This document shows positions 17,542 to 27,671 of a DNA stretch of 64,000 nt, one piece after another. Source of the DNA: an uncultured Woeseia sp. (GTDB taxonomy: Bacteria; Pseudomonadota; Gammaproteobacteria; Steroidobacterales; Woeseiaceae); NCBI GenBank assembly GCA_913031125.1, contig CAJWFK010000002.1, forward strand, positions 1-64,000. Direction: 5' to 3'. The position numbers were made by a program, and so were the translations under genes. The notes under the pieces were generated by a model. That model worked only from the letters and a program-made list of their open reading frames with translations. It was not told the DNA's origin and ran no database searches. Within the stretch, counting starts at the first letter, position 1. Each line of letters begins with the position of its first letter.

Positions 17542-20289
17542 ATGTCTACGGATAAGAAATCGCGCAAGGAACTGCGACGACGAGACATTACCTTCGAGAA
17601 AAAGGACCAACCCCTTAAGGATGATGTCCGCATTCTCGGAACTCTTGTCGGAGAGCTATTACGCGACCAAGGTGGCAATGAGCTCTTCGAGCTCGTAGAA
17701 AATGCGCGCCAGCGGTCTATCCATAGACGCGAAAATGATGAGCATCCGGGCGAGAAACTCTCTGATCTCGTAAGAAACCTAGATCTTTCGCTGTCTATAG
17801 AGGTAATCCGAGCTTTCTCAACCTATTTCCAAATGGTAAATACGGCAGAAAAAGTACACCGAATTCGCCGACGCCGTGAGTACCTGCAAAACTACGATCA
17901 ATATCAGCCTGGCGGACTTGAGGAAACTTTGGTCAAACTAAAAACAGACGGGCTTTGCTTCGAGAATCTCAAGACACTTCTCAATCGCTTGCGAATACAG
18001 CCTGTATTTACAGCCCATCCAACCGAACCAACCCGCCGAACAATCTTGCGTAAAGAGCAAAATATAGTCCGCCAGCTTATCGAAATGCTGAATCCAGCAA
18101 TGACAGCCAAAGAAACCAAAATCTGCCTTGAGAATATCAGACTCGATATGACCACTGGCTGGCAGACAGGCGAACATCCATCGGAACAAATGACAGTTTC
18201 TGACGAACTTGAACACATCCTATTCTTTATGACTGATGTGCTTTATAAGGCGATACCGCCATTTTATGAAGATCTCGAAAATACCATTGAACGTGTTTAT
18301 GGCATCGAGGAGAAAGAATTAACACTACCTCCTATAGTCCAGTTTGCTTCCTGGGTTGGAGGGGACATGGATGGCAACCCAAACGTCAATGCAAAAACCA
18401 TTCGTTCGACCCTTGCCCGACAGCGCTCCTTAATACTCGATCTCTACTACCAAGAGTGCAGTAAACTAGCGGATAAGCTTAGCCAATCAAAAAAACGCTT
18501 AACATTCGATGTGCAGCTATTGGACAAAATCGAAAAGTACCGAATACCATTTCAGCATGCGTATCATAGTGTTCCTGCCCGCCACCGCGATATGCCCTAC
18601 CGTGTCTTTCTAAGGCTCGTTCAAGAGCGATTACAAGCAACCTATGACGACGAGGCATATCCATATGAGTCAGCTAACGAACTTTATGCGGATATTGTTC
18701 TAATAGCCGACAGTTTGGAGACAAATAAAGGCCAAAATGCTGGTTTATTTTCGGTCAAACGTTTGCTTCGAAGAATAGAAACCTTCGGCTTTCACTTTAT
18801 GACGCTTGATATTCGCCAGGAGGCCAAGATTTTGCGGAAAGTCGTCGGTGAACTATTGGGCATTGACAATTGGCTGGACATCTCGCCAGCAGAAAGGGCA
18901 ACCCACATCAAAAATGCAATAGAGTCTCAAGACTCGCTACCCTTTGAGCAAAGTGTTGTCGCTCGAAAGACACTCCGCGTATTTCAAACGATAGCAGCGT
19001 GCCGGCGAAAATATGGGCACCAAGCCATCGGCCTTTTTATCGTTAGCATGACCGAAGGAGCTGATGACATCTTGTCCGTACTTTTACTCGCAAACTGGAG
19101 TGAACTGCATCATAAGCATCATGAAGTACCTCTCGACATAGTGCCTTTGCTCGAAACCGTCGATGATTTGGATCAAGGACCCAATATTCTCCGAGATATG
19201 CTTGATGACCAGCTGTATTGCGAGCATTTACAACAGCGCGATAATCAACAAACGGTCATGATTGGCTACTCCGACAGCAATAAGGATGCTGGACTGGCGT
19301 CTGCACGCTGGGCCCTCCAAAAAGCACAATTAAATTTGGTGCAAACAGTTTCTAAGAAAAATATCGATCTACATCTTTTTCATGGTCGAGGCGGAACGAT
19401 CAGCCGTGGCGGCGGCAAAACACATAAAGCGGTATTAGCTTCGCCGCCAGGTACGGTCAACGGTCACCTTAGGGTTACCGAACAGGGTGAAATTATCAAT
19501 GAGAAATATGGCCTCCGCGGCATTGCGCTCAGAACCTTGGAGCAAATGAGTGGATCCGTTGCACTGGCAACCGCGCTACCGGAACACAACGGTGATGATA
19601 AGCCTCAATGGCACGACATGATGCAAGTTATTGCCGATGTAAGTCGACAAACCTATCGGAGTCTCGTTTTTGATGCGCCAGAGTTCTACGAATATTTTCG
19701 TCTTGCAACGCCTATCGACCTAATCGAACGCATGCGAATTGGCTCACGGCCAGCTTCCCGTGGTGCGGATACCGAACTGGCAGGTCTACGTGCTATACCT
19801 TGGGTTTTTGCCTGGACACAAAGTCGCCTAATGCTGCCTGGATGGTTCGGCTTCGGCAGCGGCATTCAAGAGGCGAGCAAACAATTCAGCCAGCAAGAGT
19901 TCCAAGATATGTATCGCGAATGGTACTTCATGAGGGCACTAAGTTCTGATGCTGAACTGGTACTAGCAAAAGCTGATCTCGGAATCGCTAACTTATATTC
20001 AAAACTTGCTGGTGAACTGCATGAGCGTTTCTTCCCGGTGATCCACAAAGAGTTTGAGCTCACTCGGGATCTGATCCTGAAATACTCAGACGAACATACT
20101 TTGCTAGAAAGAGACTCCACACTGCAGCGAGCAATAATGTTGCGCAACCCATACGTCGACCCAATGAGCCTTATGCAAATCGACCTGCTACGGAGGTGGC
20201 GTTCCTCTGATTATGACGATATGGACTTGTTTGAGGCACTGTTAGCATCCGTAAATGGTATTGCACAAGGGCTACAAAACACCGGCTAG
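17542..20289 (+). CDS. ppc: Phosphoenolpyruvate carboxylase
   Basis: Carboxylates PEP with bicarbonate to oxaloacetate, replenishing the TCA cycle. The 915-aa sequence has catalytic His159 in FTAHPTEPTRR, the substrate loop SWVGGDMDGNPNV, GYSDSNKDAGLASARW and the glycine-rich FHGRGGTISRGGGKTH. The C-terminal inhibitor-binding region ends with LRNPYVDPMSLMQID and a Gly. Length and motifs are those of a complete bacterial-type enzyme. Probable two-gene unit with yajQ; convergent with the YcgN-type gene. Confidence 0.97.
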   Translation: MSTDKKSRKELRRRDITFEKKDQPLKDDVRILGTLVGELLRDQGGNELFELVENARQRSIHRRENDEHPGEKLSDLVRNLDLSLSIEVIRAFSTYFQMVNTAEKVHRIRRRREYLQNYDQYQPGGLEETLVKLKTDGLCFENLKTLLNRLRIQPVFTAHPTEPTRRTILRKEQNIVRQLIEMLNPAMTAKETKICLENIRLDMTTGWQTGEHPSEQMTVSDELEHILFFMTDVLYKAIPPFYEDLENTIERVYGIEEKELTLPPIVQFASWVGGDMDGNPNVNAKTIRSTLARQRSLILDLYYQECSKLADKLSQSKKRLTFDVQLLDKIEKYRIPFQHAYHSVPARHRDMPYRVFLRLVQERLQATYDDEAYPYESANELYADIVLIADSLETNKGQNAGLFSVKRLLRRIETFGFHFMTLDIRQEAKILRKVVGELLGIDNWLDISPAERATHIKNAIESQDSLPFEQSVVARKTLRVFQTIAACRRKYGHQAIGLFIVSMTEGADDILSVLLLANWSELHHKHHEVPLDIVPLLETVDDLDQGPNILRDMLDDQLYCEHLQQRDNQQTVMIGYSDSNKDAGLASARWALQKAQLNLVQTVSKKNIDLHLFHGRGGTISRGGGKTHKAVLASPPGTVNGHLRVTEQGEIINEKYGLRGIALRTLEQMSGSVALATALPEHNGDDKPQWHDMMQVIADVSRQTYRSLVFDAPEFYEYFRLATPIDLIERMRIGSRPASRGADTELAGLRAIPWVFAWTQSRLMLPGWFGFGSGIQEASKQFSQQEFQDMYREWYFMRALSSDAELVLAKADLGIANLYSKLAGELHERFFPVIHKEFELTRDLILKYSDEHTLLERDSTLQRAIMLRNPYVDPMSLMQIDLLRRWRSSDYDDMDLFEALLASVNGIAQGLQNTG

Positions 20290-20309
20290 ATGATTCAATT
20301 TAAGGTATA

Positions 20310-20738
20310 TCAAGTGAGTTTTCGTAAAATAGAATACTGTGTGCTCTCTATTTCTGATCGGGCTTTCCCCCTGACAGATATATCCGCCTTGTGGACTGAG
20401 TCAGGATCCCCTGTGATCAACGGATGCCAATCCGGAAGCTCCTTTCCCTCGGATAATCTCCGGTATGCGCAGCTTTGAGGCAACCAACGGAATGTTTCAG
20501 GCTCGTCCGCTGAAAGAACAAGGCAATCCACAACCTGCTTTACGCGTACTGGATAATCACTGCATCGACAAGACTCGAGATCCAATAAACTACAAGCGAT
20601 ATCAGTGAAATAGACTTCGCCGGATGCCTTATCCTCTATCTTTCTCAGGCAACATAACGCACATCCATCACAAAGAGACTCCCATTCTGCATGATTCATC
20701 TCCCCCAATGATTTGCGTTTCCAAAATCGATCGGTCAT
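20310..20738 (-). CDS. YcgN/UPF0260-family cysteine-cluster protein
   Basis: A 142-aa protein matching the UPF0260/YcgN family within the YkgJ cysteine-cluster group, which is presumed to bind metal. An N-terminal CDGCALCC cluster (Cys23, 26, 29, 30) is followed by family blocks YFTDIACSLLD, CSDYPVR and WLPQSCAYR. The molecular function is not established. It is head to head with the hydroxyacid dehydrogenase gene, 37 nt apart. Confidence 0.85.
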   Translation of the reverse strand: MTDRFWKRKSLGEMNHAEWESLCDGCALCCLRKIEDKASGEVYFTDIACSLLDLESCRCSDYPVRVKQVVDCLVLSADEPETFRWLPQSCAYRRLSEGKELPDWHPLITGDPDSVHKADISVRGKARSEIESTQYSILRKLT

Positions 20739-20775
20739 CGTGCAACCTTATAAATCTAGTCACCAAACATATAAT

Positions 20776-21735
20776 ATGAAAGCCGTCTTCCTCGATTTTG
20801 CCACCGTAGCGTCGGACACTATAGATGTCTCGCCACTTCAGCAAATAACTAAAGAATTAACTCTTTACGATCATACACCCAGTGACCGAGTAACGACGCG
20901 TATAAGAGGATGCGAGCTCGTCTACCTAAACAAAGTCCAAATAACAAGTGACATTATTCGAGCCGCTTCATCGCTTAAGTTTATAGGCCTCATCGCAACA
21001 GGCGTAGACAATATTGATCTCGAGGCAGCGCAACAAAAAAATATTGCCGTATGCAATATTCGTGCATATTGCAGTAAATCAGTCGTCGAGCATGTGTTCG
21101 GCATTTTACTTGAGCTTACTCATAACCTAAGCCTCTACCAGCGAAGCGTCCGCAAAGGTAACTGGCAATTAGCCAATAATTTCTGCCTCTTGAATTACCC
21201 AATTCGCCAATTATCCCACATGACCCTTGGTATTATCGGCTACGGAGAACTCGGAAAAGCAGTGGCAAAAATGGCTCGTGCTTTTGGTATGAAAGTTCTT
21301 ATTTCGGGACGTGCCGGACTAGATGTGAGCGCTGATAAATCACGAACCAACTTTGAAGATGTGCTGAGAGAATCAGATGTTATTTCATTGCATTGCCCAT
21401 TAACGGCGGACACCACTAATCTGATCGGTGCGGTGGAACTCAAGATGATGAAGACCGGAGCAATCCTTATTAATACAGCCCGCGGCCGGCTCATCGACTC
21501 GACAGCTCTGATTTACGCACTAGAGAACGGAATAATTAGTGCTGCTGGGATAGATGTCCTAGCGGAAGAGCCTCCCGTGAATAACGACCCAATTTTAGAC
21601 TATGACGGTGACAATCTTATAGTAACTCCGCACATTGCATGGGCAACGGTGGAAGCACGACAAAACGCTATCAATGAAGTTGCCTTAAACGCTCAAGCCT
21701 TCCTTGCCGGCAATCGACGGAACCGAGTTATCTAA
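20776..21735 (+). CDS. D-isomer-specific 2-hydroxyacid dehydrogenase (glycerate dehydrogenase-like)
   Basis: A 319-aa NAD(P)-dependent oxidoreductase. The Rossmann motif is GIIGYGELGKAVAKMA. The catalytic triad is visible as Arg in NTARGRLIDS, Glu in DVLAEEPP and His in VTPHIAW. Overall it resembles glycerate/hydroxypyruvate dehydrogenases (HprA-like). The residue after the second beta-strand is not Asp (LISGRAG), so cofactor preference cannot be read reliably. The frame is open 21 codons upstream, overlapping the YcgN gene, but the ATG at 20776 fits the family start. Confidence 0.87.
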   Translation: MKAVFLDFATVASDTIDVSPLQQITKELTLYDHTPSDRVTTRIRGCELVYLNKVQITSDIIRAASSLKFIGLIATGVDNIDLEAAQQKNIAVCNIRAYCSKSVVEHVFGILLELTHNLSLYQRSVRKGNWQLANNFCLLNYPIRQLSHMTLGIIGYGELGKAVAKMARAFGMKVLISGRAGLDVSADKSRTNFEDVLRESDVISLHCPLTADTTNLIGAVELKMMKTGAILINTARGRLIDSTALIYALENGIISAAGIDVLAEEPPVNNDPILDYDGDNLIVTPHIAWATVEARQNAINEVALNAQAFLAGNRRNRVI

Positions 21736-21775
21736 AAAAATTCAACTGCCAATCACTATGCCAACAGAGTTAATC

Positions 21776-24262
21776 TTAAGCCCGCAGTACCGCAACGGGC
21801 GGAACACTGATCGCACGACGCAGCGCCAAGTATCCACTGGCGCATACCAGTGTAACCCCTCCAATTAAACCCGCCGCCCAAAGCAACATGTTTGGCGTAT
21901 ATTCAAGATCAAATAAATTTACTGTGATTGCCGCGGCCAGTAATGAAGCCCCAAGGGAAGCCAAAAATCCGGCTACCATCCCAATCACGGCAAACTCTGC
22001 TAAGACGCCAGCCACAACAGTGGAACGACGAGCTCCGAGCGTACATAAGATTGCACTTTCGAATCTTCGCTGATCAATAGTCGCATGGACAGATGCAAAT
22101 AAAACAAGCAAACCAGCGACCAGTGTGAACAAGAACACAACCTGCACCGCCAAACTCGCTTTATCGATAATACCTTTGACCTGCAAAAGGATAGAGCCAA
22201 TGTCGATGACAGATACTGTGGGGTGGGTCCGGATCACCTCAGTCAATACCTGTTCCTTATTACCTGCCAATCTTAGGCCAGAGATGAACGTTGAAGGATA
22301 AGCATCTAGCGAACCGGGTGATAGCACCATAAAAAAGTTAGGCTGAAATGAATCCCAGTTTACCTCGCGGACGTTGAAAACCGTCGCCTCTAGTTTTTGC
22401 CCCGCAATAATGTACGTCAGCTTGTCTCCTATCGACAGACCAAGCTCTAGGGCGGCCTCGCGCTCGAGCGAAACCAGGGGCTCACCTGCATAATCAGCTG
22501 CCCACCATTTTCCTTCAACGACCTTGTTCGTCGGGCTAATAGATTTAGCCCAAGATAGATTTTGCTCTCGATTCGCCATCCACTGGCCGTCCTCCATGGG
22601 GTAACGACGCTCCCTAACATCTTCCCCATTGATCGATTCCATTCTTGCACGAACCATTGGCGCAAATTCTGGTATAGCCTGGTTATTAGTCCTGAAGATA
22701 TCAGCGATTGAGGAACGTTCATCTGGTTGCACATTTATCATGAAGTGATCAGGTGCACTTTCAGCTAAAGTCTGCTGCCAGCTTTCCAGTAAATCGACGC
22801 GAACAAAGGTAAGTAACAATAATACGGTCAGGCCTAACCCAAACGCTACCACCTCAATGGCACTATCTCTGCCTCGGCGTGAAACGTTCGATAAACCATA
22901 CCGCCAAGCAATACCTACTCCTGTCCTTGCTCTTCCCAACAACGACACCAAAATACGGCCCGCTATATACAATAGGGCAGCAACCGCCAAAACTCCCCCA
23001 AGCACCAGCAGTAACATTAAACTATCGCCAATGGATATATACAGCATGACAGTCACAGCAATTAGAGAGCATCCCCCAATGAATAATCGTGATATTGGTG
23101 GTGGCATTGCATCATGGCGGAGCACACGAAGTGGTGGTGTATTTTTAAGTTGCATCAGTGCTGGCATAGCAAAACCAAAAAGTAAAATAAAGGCGCTTCC
23201 AGCAGCTAAAAATACTGGTCCCCACCCAATAGGCGGCAGATCCGTTTGAACAAATTCACCTAACAAACCAACCACAAGCTTTTCCACTAGAAACCCAGCA
23301 ATACTGCCAGTCACTACCCCCAAAATACCCAATAAAAATAACTGTCCCGATGCACTAGAGATCACAAGATGCTGACTTGCGCCAAGACTTTTCATCAGCG
23401 CCACAGTGTCTAGTCGCCGCTGAGCAAATCTTCTTGCGGACATCGCTATAGCAACTGCACTCAAAAGCAAACTGATGACCGCTGTCAGCGAAAGAAAGCG
23501 TTGCGCTCGCTCCGCTGTTGTAATTGCCCGGTCACTACCTTCCTCCCGGCTCCGAGCTCTCACTGACGCGGGTTGGAGTTGCTCGAATGCCTGATAAAAT
23601 GTCTCTACGTTCTCCCCAATTCCCGCTACCAAAAAAGCATACCTCACTCTACTACCAGTCTTTACCAGTCCAGTATCGTTTAAGTTTGCAGAATTTAAAA
23701 TAAGGGACGGTGCGAGTGACGCAAAACCAATTGACTGATCAGGTCGGTAGGTCAATACCGAACCAACTTTCGCCTCCAGTTCGCCTACCGATATTGTGTC
23801 ACCGATATCAACGTCAAGCCTTGCTAACAGTGCAGCATCAGCCCAAACAGTATTCTCAGCGGGAATGCCTTCAGCGATGCGTTGGTCGGTAAACAGTTGC
23901 TCCGTAATCCTAACCTGGCCCCGTAAAGGATAGTTTGTACTGACCGCCATAACTGTAGCCAATGAACTTAAGTCACCAGAAAATACTACAGTTGGGAAAG
24001 TGGCTGTCTCCGCACTGCGAAGCTCATATTCACGCGCAAGCTCGTGCCATTCTGTTGGAATCGGGTCGGGTGAGCGAAGCCGAAGATCGGCTGCTAGAAC
24101 TTCATTTGCCTGACGCTCAACAGCCCGACTTACACGGTCAGTAAGAAAGCCTACGGCAGTCAGGGCCGCCACCGCGAGTGATACCGCAGCAAGCAAAACC
24201 ATTACTTCGCCGGAACGCAATTCCCGAAAAAAACTTCTAAGGGCATAATGAATTGCGCTCAT
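21776..24262 (-). CDS. ybbP: ABC transporter permease, YbbP type
   Basis: An 828-aa inner-membrane protein of the FtsX/MacB permease superfamily. An N-terminal transmembrane helix (about 20-45) is followed by a large periplasmic region, a central block of helices (about 255-450) with SLGASQHLVISSASGQLFLLG, a second periplasmic region and three C-terminal helices (about 700-815). This is the YbbP layout: two FtsX-like halves. Its start overlaps the ybbA stop by 4 nt. YbbAP with TesA is thought to extract hydrophobic compounds from the membrane; that role is from literature, not visible here. Confidence 0.92.
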   Translation of the reverse strand: MSAIHYALRSFFRELRSGEVMVLLAAVSLAVAALTAVGFLTDRVSRAVERQANEVLAADLRLRSPDPIPTEWHELAREYELRSAETATFPTVVFSGDLSSLATVMAVSTNYPLRGQVRITEQLFTDQRIAEGIPAENTVWADAALLARLDVDIGDTISVGELEAKVGSVLTYRPDQSIGFASLAPSLILNSANLNDTGLVKTGSRVRYAFLVAGIGENVETFYQAFEQLQPASVRARSREEGSDRAITTAERAQRFLSLTAVISLLLSAVAIAMSARRFAQRRLDTVALMKSLGASQHLVISSASGQLFLLGILGVVTGSIAGFLVEKLVVGLLGEFVQTDLPPIGWGPVFLAAGSAFILLFGFAMPALMQLKNTPPLRVLRHDAMPPPISRLFIGGCSLIAVTVMLYISIGDSLMLLLVLGGVLAVAALLYIAGRILVSLLGRARTGVGIAWRYGLSNVSRRGRDSAIEVVAFGLGLTVLLLLTFVRVDLLESWQQTLAESAPDHFMINVQPDERSSIADIFRTNNQAIPEFAPMVRARMESINGEDVRERRYPMEDGQWMANREQNLSWAKSISPTNKVVEGKWWAADYAGEPLVSLEREAALELGLSIGDKLTYIIAGQKLEATVFNVREVNWDSFQPNFFMVLSPGSLDAYPSTFISGLRLAGNKEQVLTEVIRTHPTVSVIDIGSILLQVKGIIDKASLAVQVVFLFTLVAGLLVLFASVHATIDQRRFESAILCTLGARRSTVVAGVLAEFAVIGMVAGFLASLGASLLAAAITVNLFDLEYTPNMLLWAAGLIGGVTLVCASGYLALRRAISVPPVAVLRA

Positions 24263-24963
24263 TGTGGTTTTTTCTCATCTGCCACAAGGCACCCAGCCTC
24301 CAGACCTAACCTGCGATCGCACCGTGCTGCAATCGAGCTATCGTGTGTAACAATAATCAAAGTCGTCGATGAATTACGATTCAGGTCAAACATTAGATCA
24401 GCAATTTTTTCTCCCGTTACGCTATCCAAATTTCCCGTAGGCTCATCAGCAAAGAGCACCGCCGGCCGGGTTGCAAAAGCTCGTGCTATAGCAACACGCT
24501 GTTTCTCACCACCGGACAATTGCGCTGGATAATGATGCAGGCGCGCCCCAAGACCGACTCTTTCCATAATTTTGGTTGCGGTCCCGCGTGGATTCCCATC
24601 CCCACCGAGTTCGAGTGGCAACATGACATTTTCGAGCGCGTTCAAGGACGGCAGCAAATGAAATGACTGAAAAACAAATCCGACGTTAGAGGCCCTGACT
24701 GCTGCCCGCCCATCTTCATCCAATTCTGTTAAATTGACGTCACCTAACCAAATTTCACCCGCTGTCGGTAAATCCAGCCCCGCAAGAAGCGCAAGCAATG
24801 TCGATTTACCTGCCCCAGAAACGCCAACAAGGGCTACCGATTCGCCTTTTTGGACCGAAAAGGTTACTTCCGAAAGAATAGTCAAAGTACCTTCCGGGCT
24901 GCTAACCTTCTTAGTGACGTTTTTTGCGGTAAGGACCGCCTGTTTATTCATATTTTCCGACAT
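24259..24963 (-). CDS. ybbA: ABC transporter ATP-binding protein YbbA
   Basis: ATPase partner of YbbP, of the LolD/MacB-like subfamily. It shows Walker A GVSGAGKST, the Q-loop FVFQSFHLLP, signature LSGGEKQR, Walker B VLFADEPTGNLD and the switch His in IVTHD. Starts at 24963 and 24951 are both possible; the second has a GGA closer by. If 24963 is used, its ATG and the tesA ATG on the other strand share the palindrome CATG. It overlaps ybbP by 4 nt. Confidence 0.93.
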   Translation of the reverse strand: MSENMNKQAVLTAKNVTKKVSSPEGTLTILSEVTFSVQKGESVALVGVSGAGKSTLLALLAGLDLPTAGEIWLGDVNLTELDEDGRAAVRASNVGFVFQSFHLLPSLNALENVMLPLELGGDGNPRGTATKIMERVGLGARLHHYPAQLSGGEKQRVAIARAFATRPAVLFADEPTGNLDSVTGEKIADLMFDLNRNSSTTLIIVTHDSSIAARCDRRLGLEAGCLVADEKKPQ

Positions 24964-25573
24964 GCGAATAATGCTACCTTTTTTCCTATTGCTATTTAGC
25001 ACCTGTGTACCAGCATCACCTTTGCCCACCATCCTCGTATTTGGGGATAGCCTTAGTGCTGGCTATGGCATAGATATTGATCAATCATGGCCAACTTTGT
25101 TGCAGGCCAAGCTTAAAACGCAAGGTTACGAATATCTTGTAATTAACGCCAGCATAAGCGGCGAAACGACAGAGGGTGGAAGCGTTCGTATCGGTGCTGC
25201 TCTCGAAAACTTCAACCCTAACCTCGTAATACTTGAGCTAGGCGGAAACGACGGACTACGCGGTTTCCCACCACAAATTATTAAAAATAACTTACGGAAG
25301 ATTATACAAGCTGCGCAGGCCAATAAGGCGTCAGTTGTGTTGCTCGGCATCCGCATTCCTCCAAATTATGGCGTACGATACACGCAAGCATTCGAAAGCG
25401 TCTACCGTGAATTAGCTACTGAATTAAGTATTCCATGGATCGAATTCTTTATGCAGGATGTTGCGCTCGACCAGAGCCTGATGCAGGAAGATCAAATCCA
25501 TCCTAACGCAGCAGCACAACCAATATTGCTCAATAATGTGTGGCCTGTCGTCAGTGAAACACTATCAAAGTAA
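24962..25573 (+). CDS. tesA: Lysophospholipase/acyl-CoA thioesterase I (SGNH hydrolase)
   Basis: A periplasmic multifunctional esterase. A signal peptide (about residues 1-18) precedes an SGNH hydrolase domain: block I FGDSL with Ser30, block II with Gly in SGETTEGG, block III GGNDGLRG and block V DQIHP with the Asp-His pair. The 203-aa length suits the family. It is divergent from ybbA with almost no spacing, as in E. coli. The ATGs at 24962 and 24971 are both possible and neither has an obvious ribosome-binding site. Confidence 0.92.
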   Translation: MRIMLPFFLLLFSTCVPASPLPTILVFGDSLSAGYGIDIDQSWPTLLQAKLKTQGYEYLVINASISGETTEGGSVRIGAALENFNPNLVILELGGNDGLRGFPPQIIKNNLRKIIQAAQANKASVVLLGIRIPPNYGVRYTQAFESVYRELATELSIPWIEFFMQDVALDQSLMQEDQIHPNAAAQPILLNNVWPVVSETLSK

Positions 25574-25651
25574 CTGACATTAAAAACTAATAAAGGAAAC
25601 AAGTGTTAATCAGTAAGAAGAAGGCATTCGGTCATGCAACATGAAAATTGA

Positions 25652-25801
25652 TTGTGTCCAAAATGCAGTCACAAAGAGTATGAAGTGGGTGAAATGCGAG
25701 TAGCCGGCAGTTTCTGGGCCAAAATATTTGATATACAAAATAAAAAATATTGTTCGGTTACCTGTGCAAAATGTTCTTATACTGAATTTTATAAAGAGTA
25801 G
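25652..25801 (+). CDS. Small zinc-ribbon protein, possible frameshift at 5' end
   Basis: A 49-codon frame that opens with CPKCSHKEYEVGEMR and contains FWAKIFDIQNKKY, then CAKC and ends YTEFYKE. This matches my recollection of short zinc-ribbon nucleic-acid-binding-like proteins (PF09855 type); the probable zinc ligands are Cys2, Cys5, Cys38 and Cys41. The only in-frame start is a TTG at 25652 directly before the first Cys. An ATG at 25641 reads MKID in another frame, and removing one TG from the TGTG at 25653-25656 would join it to CPKC. So it is either a TTG-started gene, a 2-nt frameshifted gene or a sequence error. Confidence 0.65.
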   Translation: MCPKCSHKEYEVGEMRVAGSFWAKIFDIQNKKYCSVTCAKCSYTEFYKE

Positions 25802-25842
25802 AGATCTGCAGCGCTTGGGAACGTATTTGATTTTTTCACGAA

Positions 25843-26907
25843 TTAAGCATGATACGCAGGGCTTAAGTCGTGAACAGCTTCCACGAGAACTTCGAGATGC
25901 ATGGGATCGATATCAGGTGTGATACCGTGACCGAGATTAAAAATGTGTCCCGGCCCGGCTCCATAGCTTTCCAGCACAGTCGCTACGCCTTGCCGTATTA
26001 CTGCCGGCGTTTCTCTCAAAATTGCAGGATTTAAATTACCCTGAAGCGACACTTTATCACTGGTATATTTTCTAGCATCAGCCATACTGGTAGTCCAGTC
26101 GACGCCTAAAGCATCGCAACCTGTGTCAACCATATCACCAAGCAATTGTCCTGCTCCTTTTGTAAAGAGTATTACCGGAATTGTCCGGCCCTCTTTTTCT
26201 CGTTGCAGACCCGCTACGATCCTTTTCATTGCTGCTAACGAGAATCGTCGGTAATCATCCGGCTGCAGAATAGCGCCCCATGTATCGAACAACATAATGA
26301 CATCTGCCCCAGCGACTATCTGCGCATTCAGATAGTCGGTTGTCGTGTCAGCCAAGATATCAAGCATTCTTTCTAAGCTAGCAGGATTTTCTTTGGCTAG
26401 GCTTTTAATTTTCAAAAAATCACGACTTGAACCACCCTCTACCATATAAGTAGCAACCGTCCACGGGCTACCGGCAAAACCGATCAATGGCACCTTGCCA
26501 CCCAGCTCCCGCTTCACAAGCGCAATCGCTTCGAAAACATAACCAAGTTTATCCATAACATCCGGGACTGTAAGTGCTCTTATTGCTGCGTCGGTTGCCA
26601 CCGGACGCTCGAATTTTGGCCCTTCCCCTGTAACAAAATAGAGTCCAAGCCCCATTGCATCCGGGATAGTTAAAATATCCGAGAATACAATTGCTGCATC
26701 TAAAGAAAAGCGCTCTAGTGGTTGCAGCGTTACCTCGCATGCAAGTTCTGGATTGGAACACAGGCTAATGAAGTCACCGGCCTTAGCTCTTACCGCTCGA
26801 TACTCTGGCAAGTAACGTCCAGCTTGGCGCATTATCCAAACTGGCGTCCTAGAAACGGGTTGTCTGAGAAGAGCCCGTATTAACAGGTCATTATGACTAT
26901 TGACCAT
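25843..26907 (-). CDS. hemE: Uroporphyrinogen decarboxylase
   Basis: Decarboxylates the four acetate side chains of uroporphyrinogen III to give coproporphyrinogen III in heme synthesis. The 354-aa protein has the N-terminal signature [16 protein letters not shown], then [12 protein letters not shown] (conserved Asp), [13 protein letters not shown] and the C-terminal [10 protein letters not shown]. Its ATG overlaps the pyrF stop by 1 nt. Confidence 0.97.
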   Translation of the reverse strand: MVNSHNDLLIRALLRQPVSRTPVWIMRQAGRYLPEYRAVRAKAGDFISLCSNPELACEVTLQPLERFSLDAAIVFSDILTIPDAMGLGLYFVTGEGPKFERPVATDAAIRALTVPDVMDKLGYVFEAIALVKRELGGKVPLIGFAGSPWTVATYMVEGGSSRDFLKIKSLAKENPASLERMLDILADTTTDYLNAQIVAGADVIMLFDTWGAILQPDDYRRFSLAAMKRIVAGLQREKEGRTIPVILFTKGAGQLLGDMVDTGCDALGVDWTTSMADARKYTSDKVSLQGNLNPAILRETPAVIRQGVATVLESYGAGPGHIFNLGHGITPDIDPMHLEVLVEAVHDLSPAYHA

Positions 26908-27620
26908 CAGTCAAAAATCGACGCTATCGTCGTTTGAATCGACTCTGCTGCTGCACGCGGACAAGTAGCATCACGAATGGGTCGCCCTATAACTATTTGG
27001 TCGGCACCATTTCTGAAAGCCTGTTCAACAGTAACGATTCGCTTCTGATCCTCAACAGGCCTATTTTCAACTGGCCTAATACCTGGTGTCACAACAAGCA
27101 GTTTTTGACTAATAAACTCTCGAAGCTTTGCGGCTTCGAGTCCTGAAGATATGACACCATCACAGCCACACTCCAGTGCCCTCCTAGCTCGTGACAATAC
27201 CAAACTTTCAACTTCACAATCGAAACCAAGGTCGTCCAGATCGCCACGATCTAAGCTAGTGAGCACCGTCACGGCGAGCACTTTTAGATAGTCACCTTTT
27301 GCCCCAGCAGCTGCTTCCATAATAGCTTGGTTACCATGGACCGTTACGTAACTGGCTCCACGATTCCGGAGTTGGCTTATAGCTGACGCAACAGTCACGG
27401 GTATATCGAAAAATTTTAAATCGACAAATACCTTTTTGTGTTGACCTATTAACCAATCAAGCAACTCAAAGTACCCGCCACTTGCCATTAGTTCGAGACC
27501 AATCTTGTAGAAAGTTACAGACTCGCCTAGTTCTGTTGCAAGTTTTCGAGCTTGCGCACAATCTGGCACGTCCATCGCAAAAATAAGACGTTCTTTTGAA
27601 GGTATGTTATTTACTGCCAC
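26907..27620 (-). CDS. pyrF: Orotidine 5'-phosphate decarboxylase
   Basis: Final step of UMP synthesis. The 237-aa TIM barrel has the catalytic D-x-K-x-x-D array (Asp67, Lys69, Asp72) in [16 protein letters not shown] at the N terminus and the phosphate-binding VTPGIRP and IVIGRPI. It lies upstream of hemE with a 1-nt overlap and 51 nt after dgt. The pairing with hemE is unusual in my experience but gives no functional hint. Confidence 0.96.
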   Translation of the reverse strand: MAVNNIPSKERLIFAMDVPDCAQARKLATELGESVTFYKIGLELMASGGYFELLDWLIGQHKKVFVDLKFFDIPVTVASAISQLRNRGASYVTVHGNQAIMEAAAGAKGDYLKVLAVTVLTSLDRGDLDDLGFDCEVESLVLSRARRALECGCDGVISSGLEAAKLREFISQKLLVVTPGIRPVENRPVEDQKRIVTVEQAFRNGADQIVIGRPIRDATCPRAAAESIQTTIASIFD

Positions 27621-27671
27621 GTGAAAACAAAATTAACAAAAAGCACCGTGATTGTACCAACTATAAAGAAA

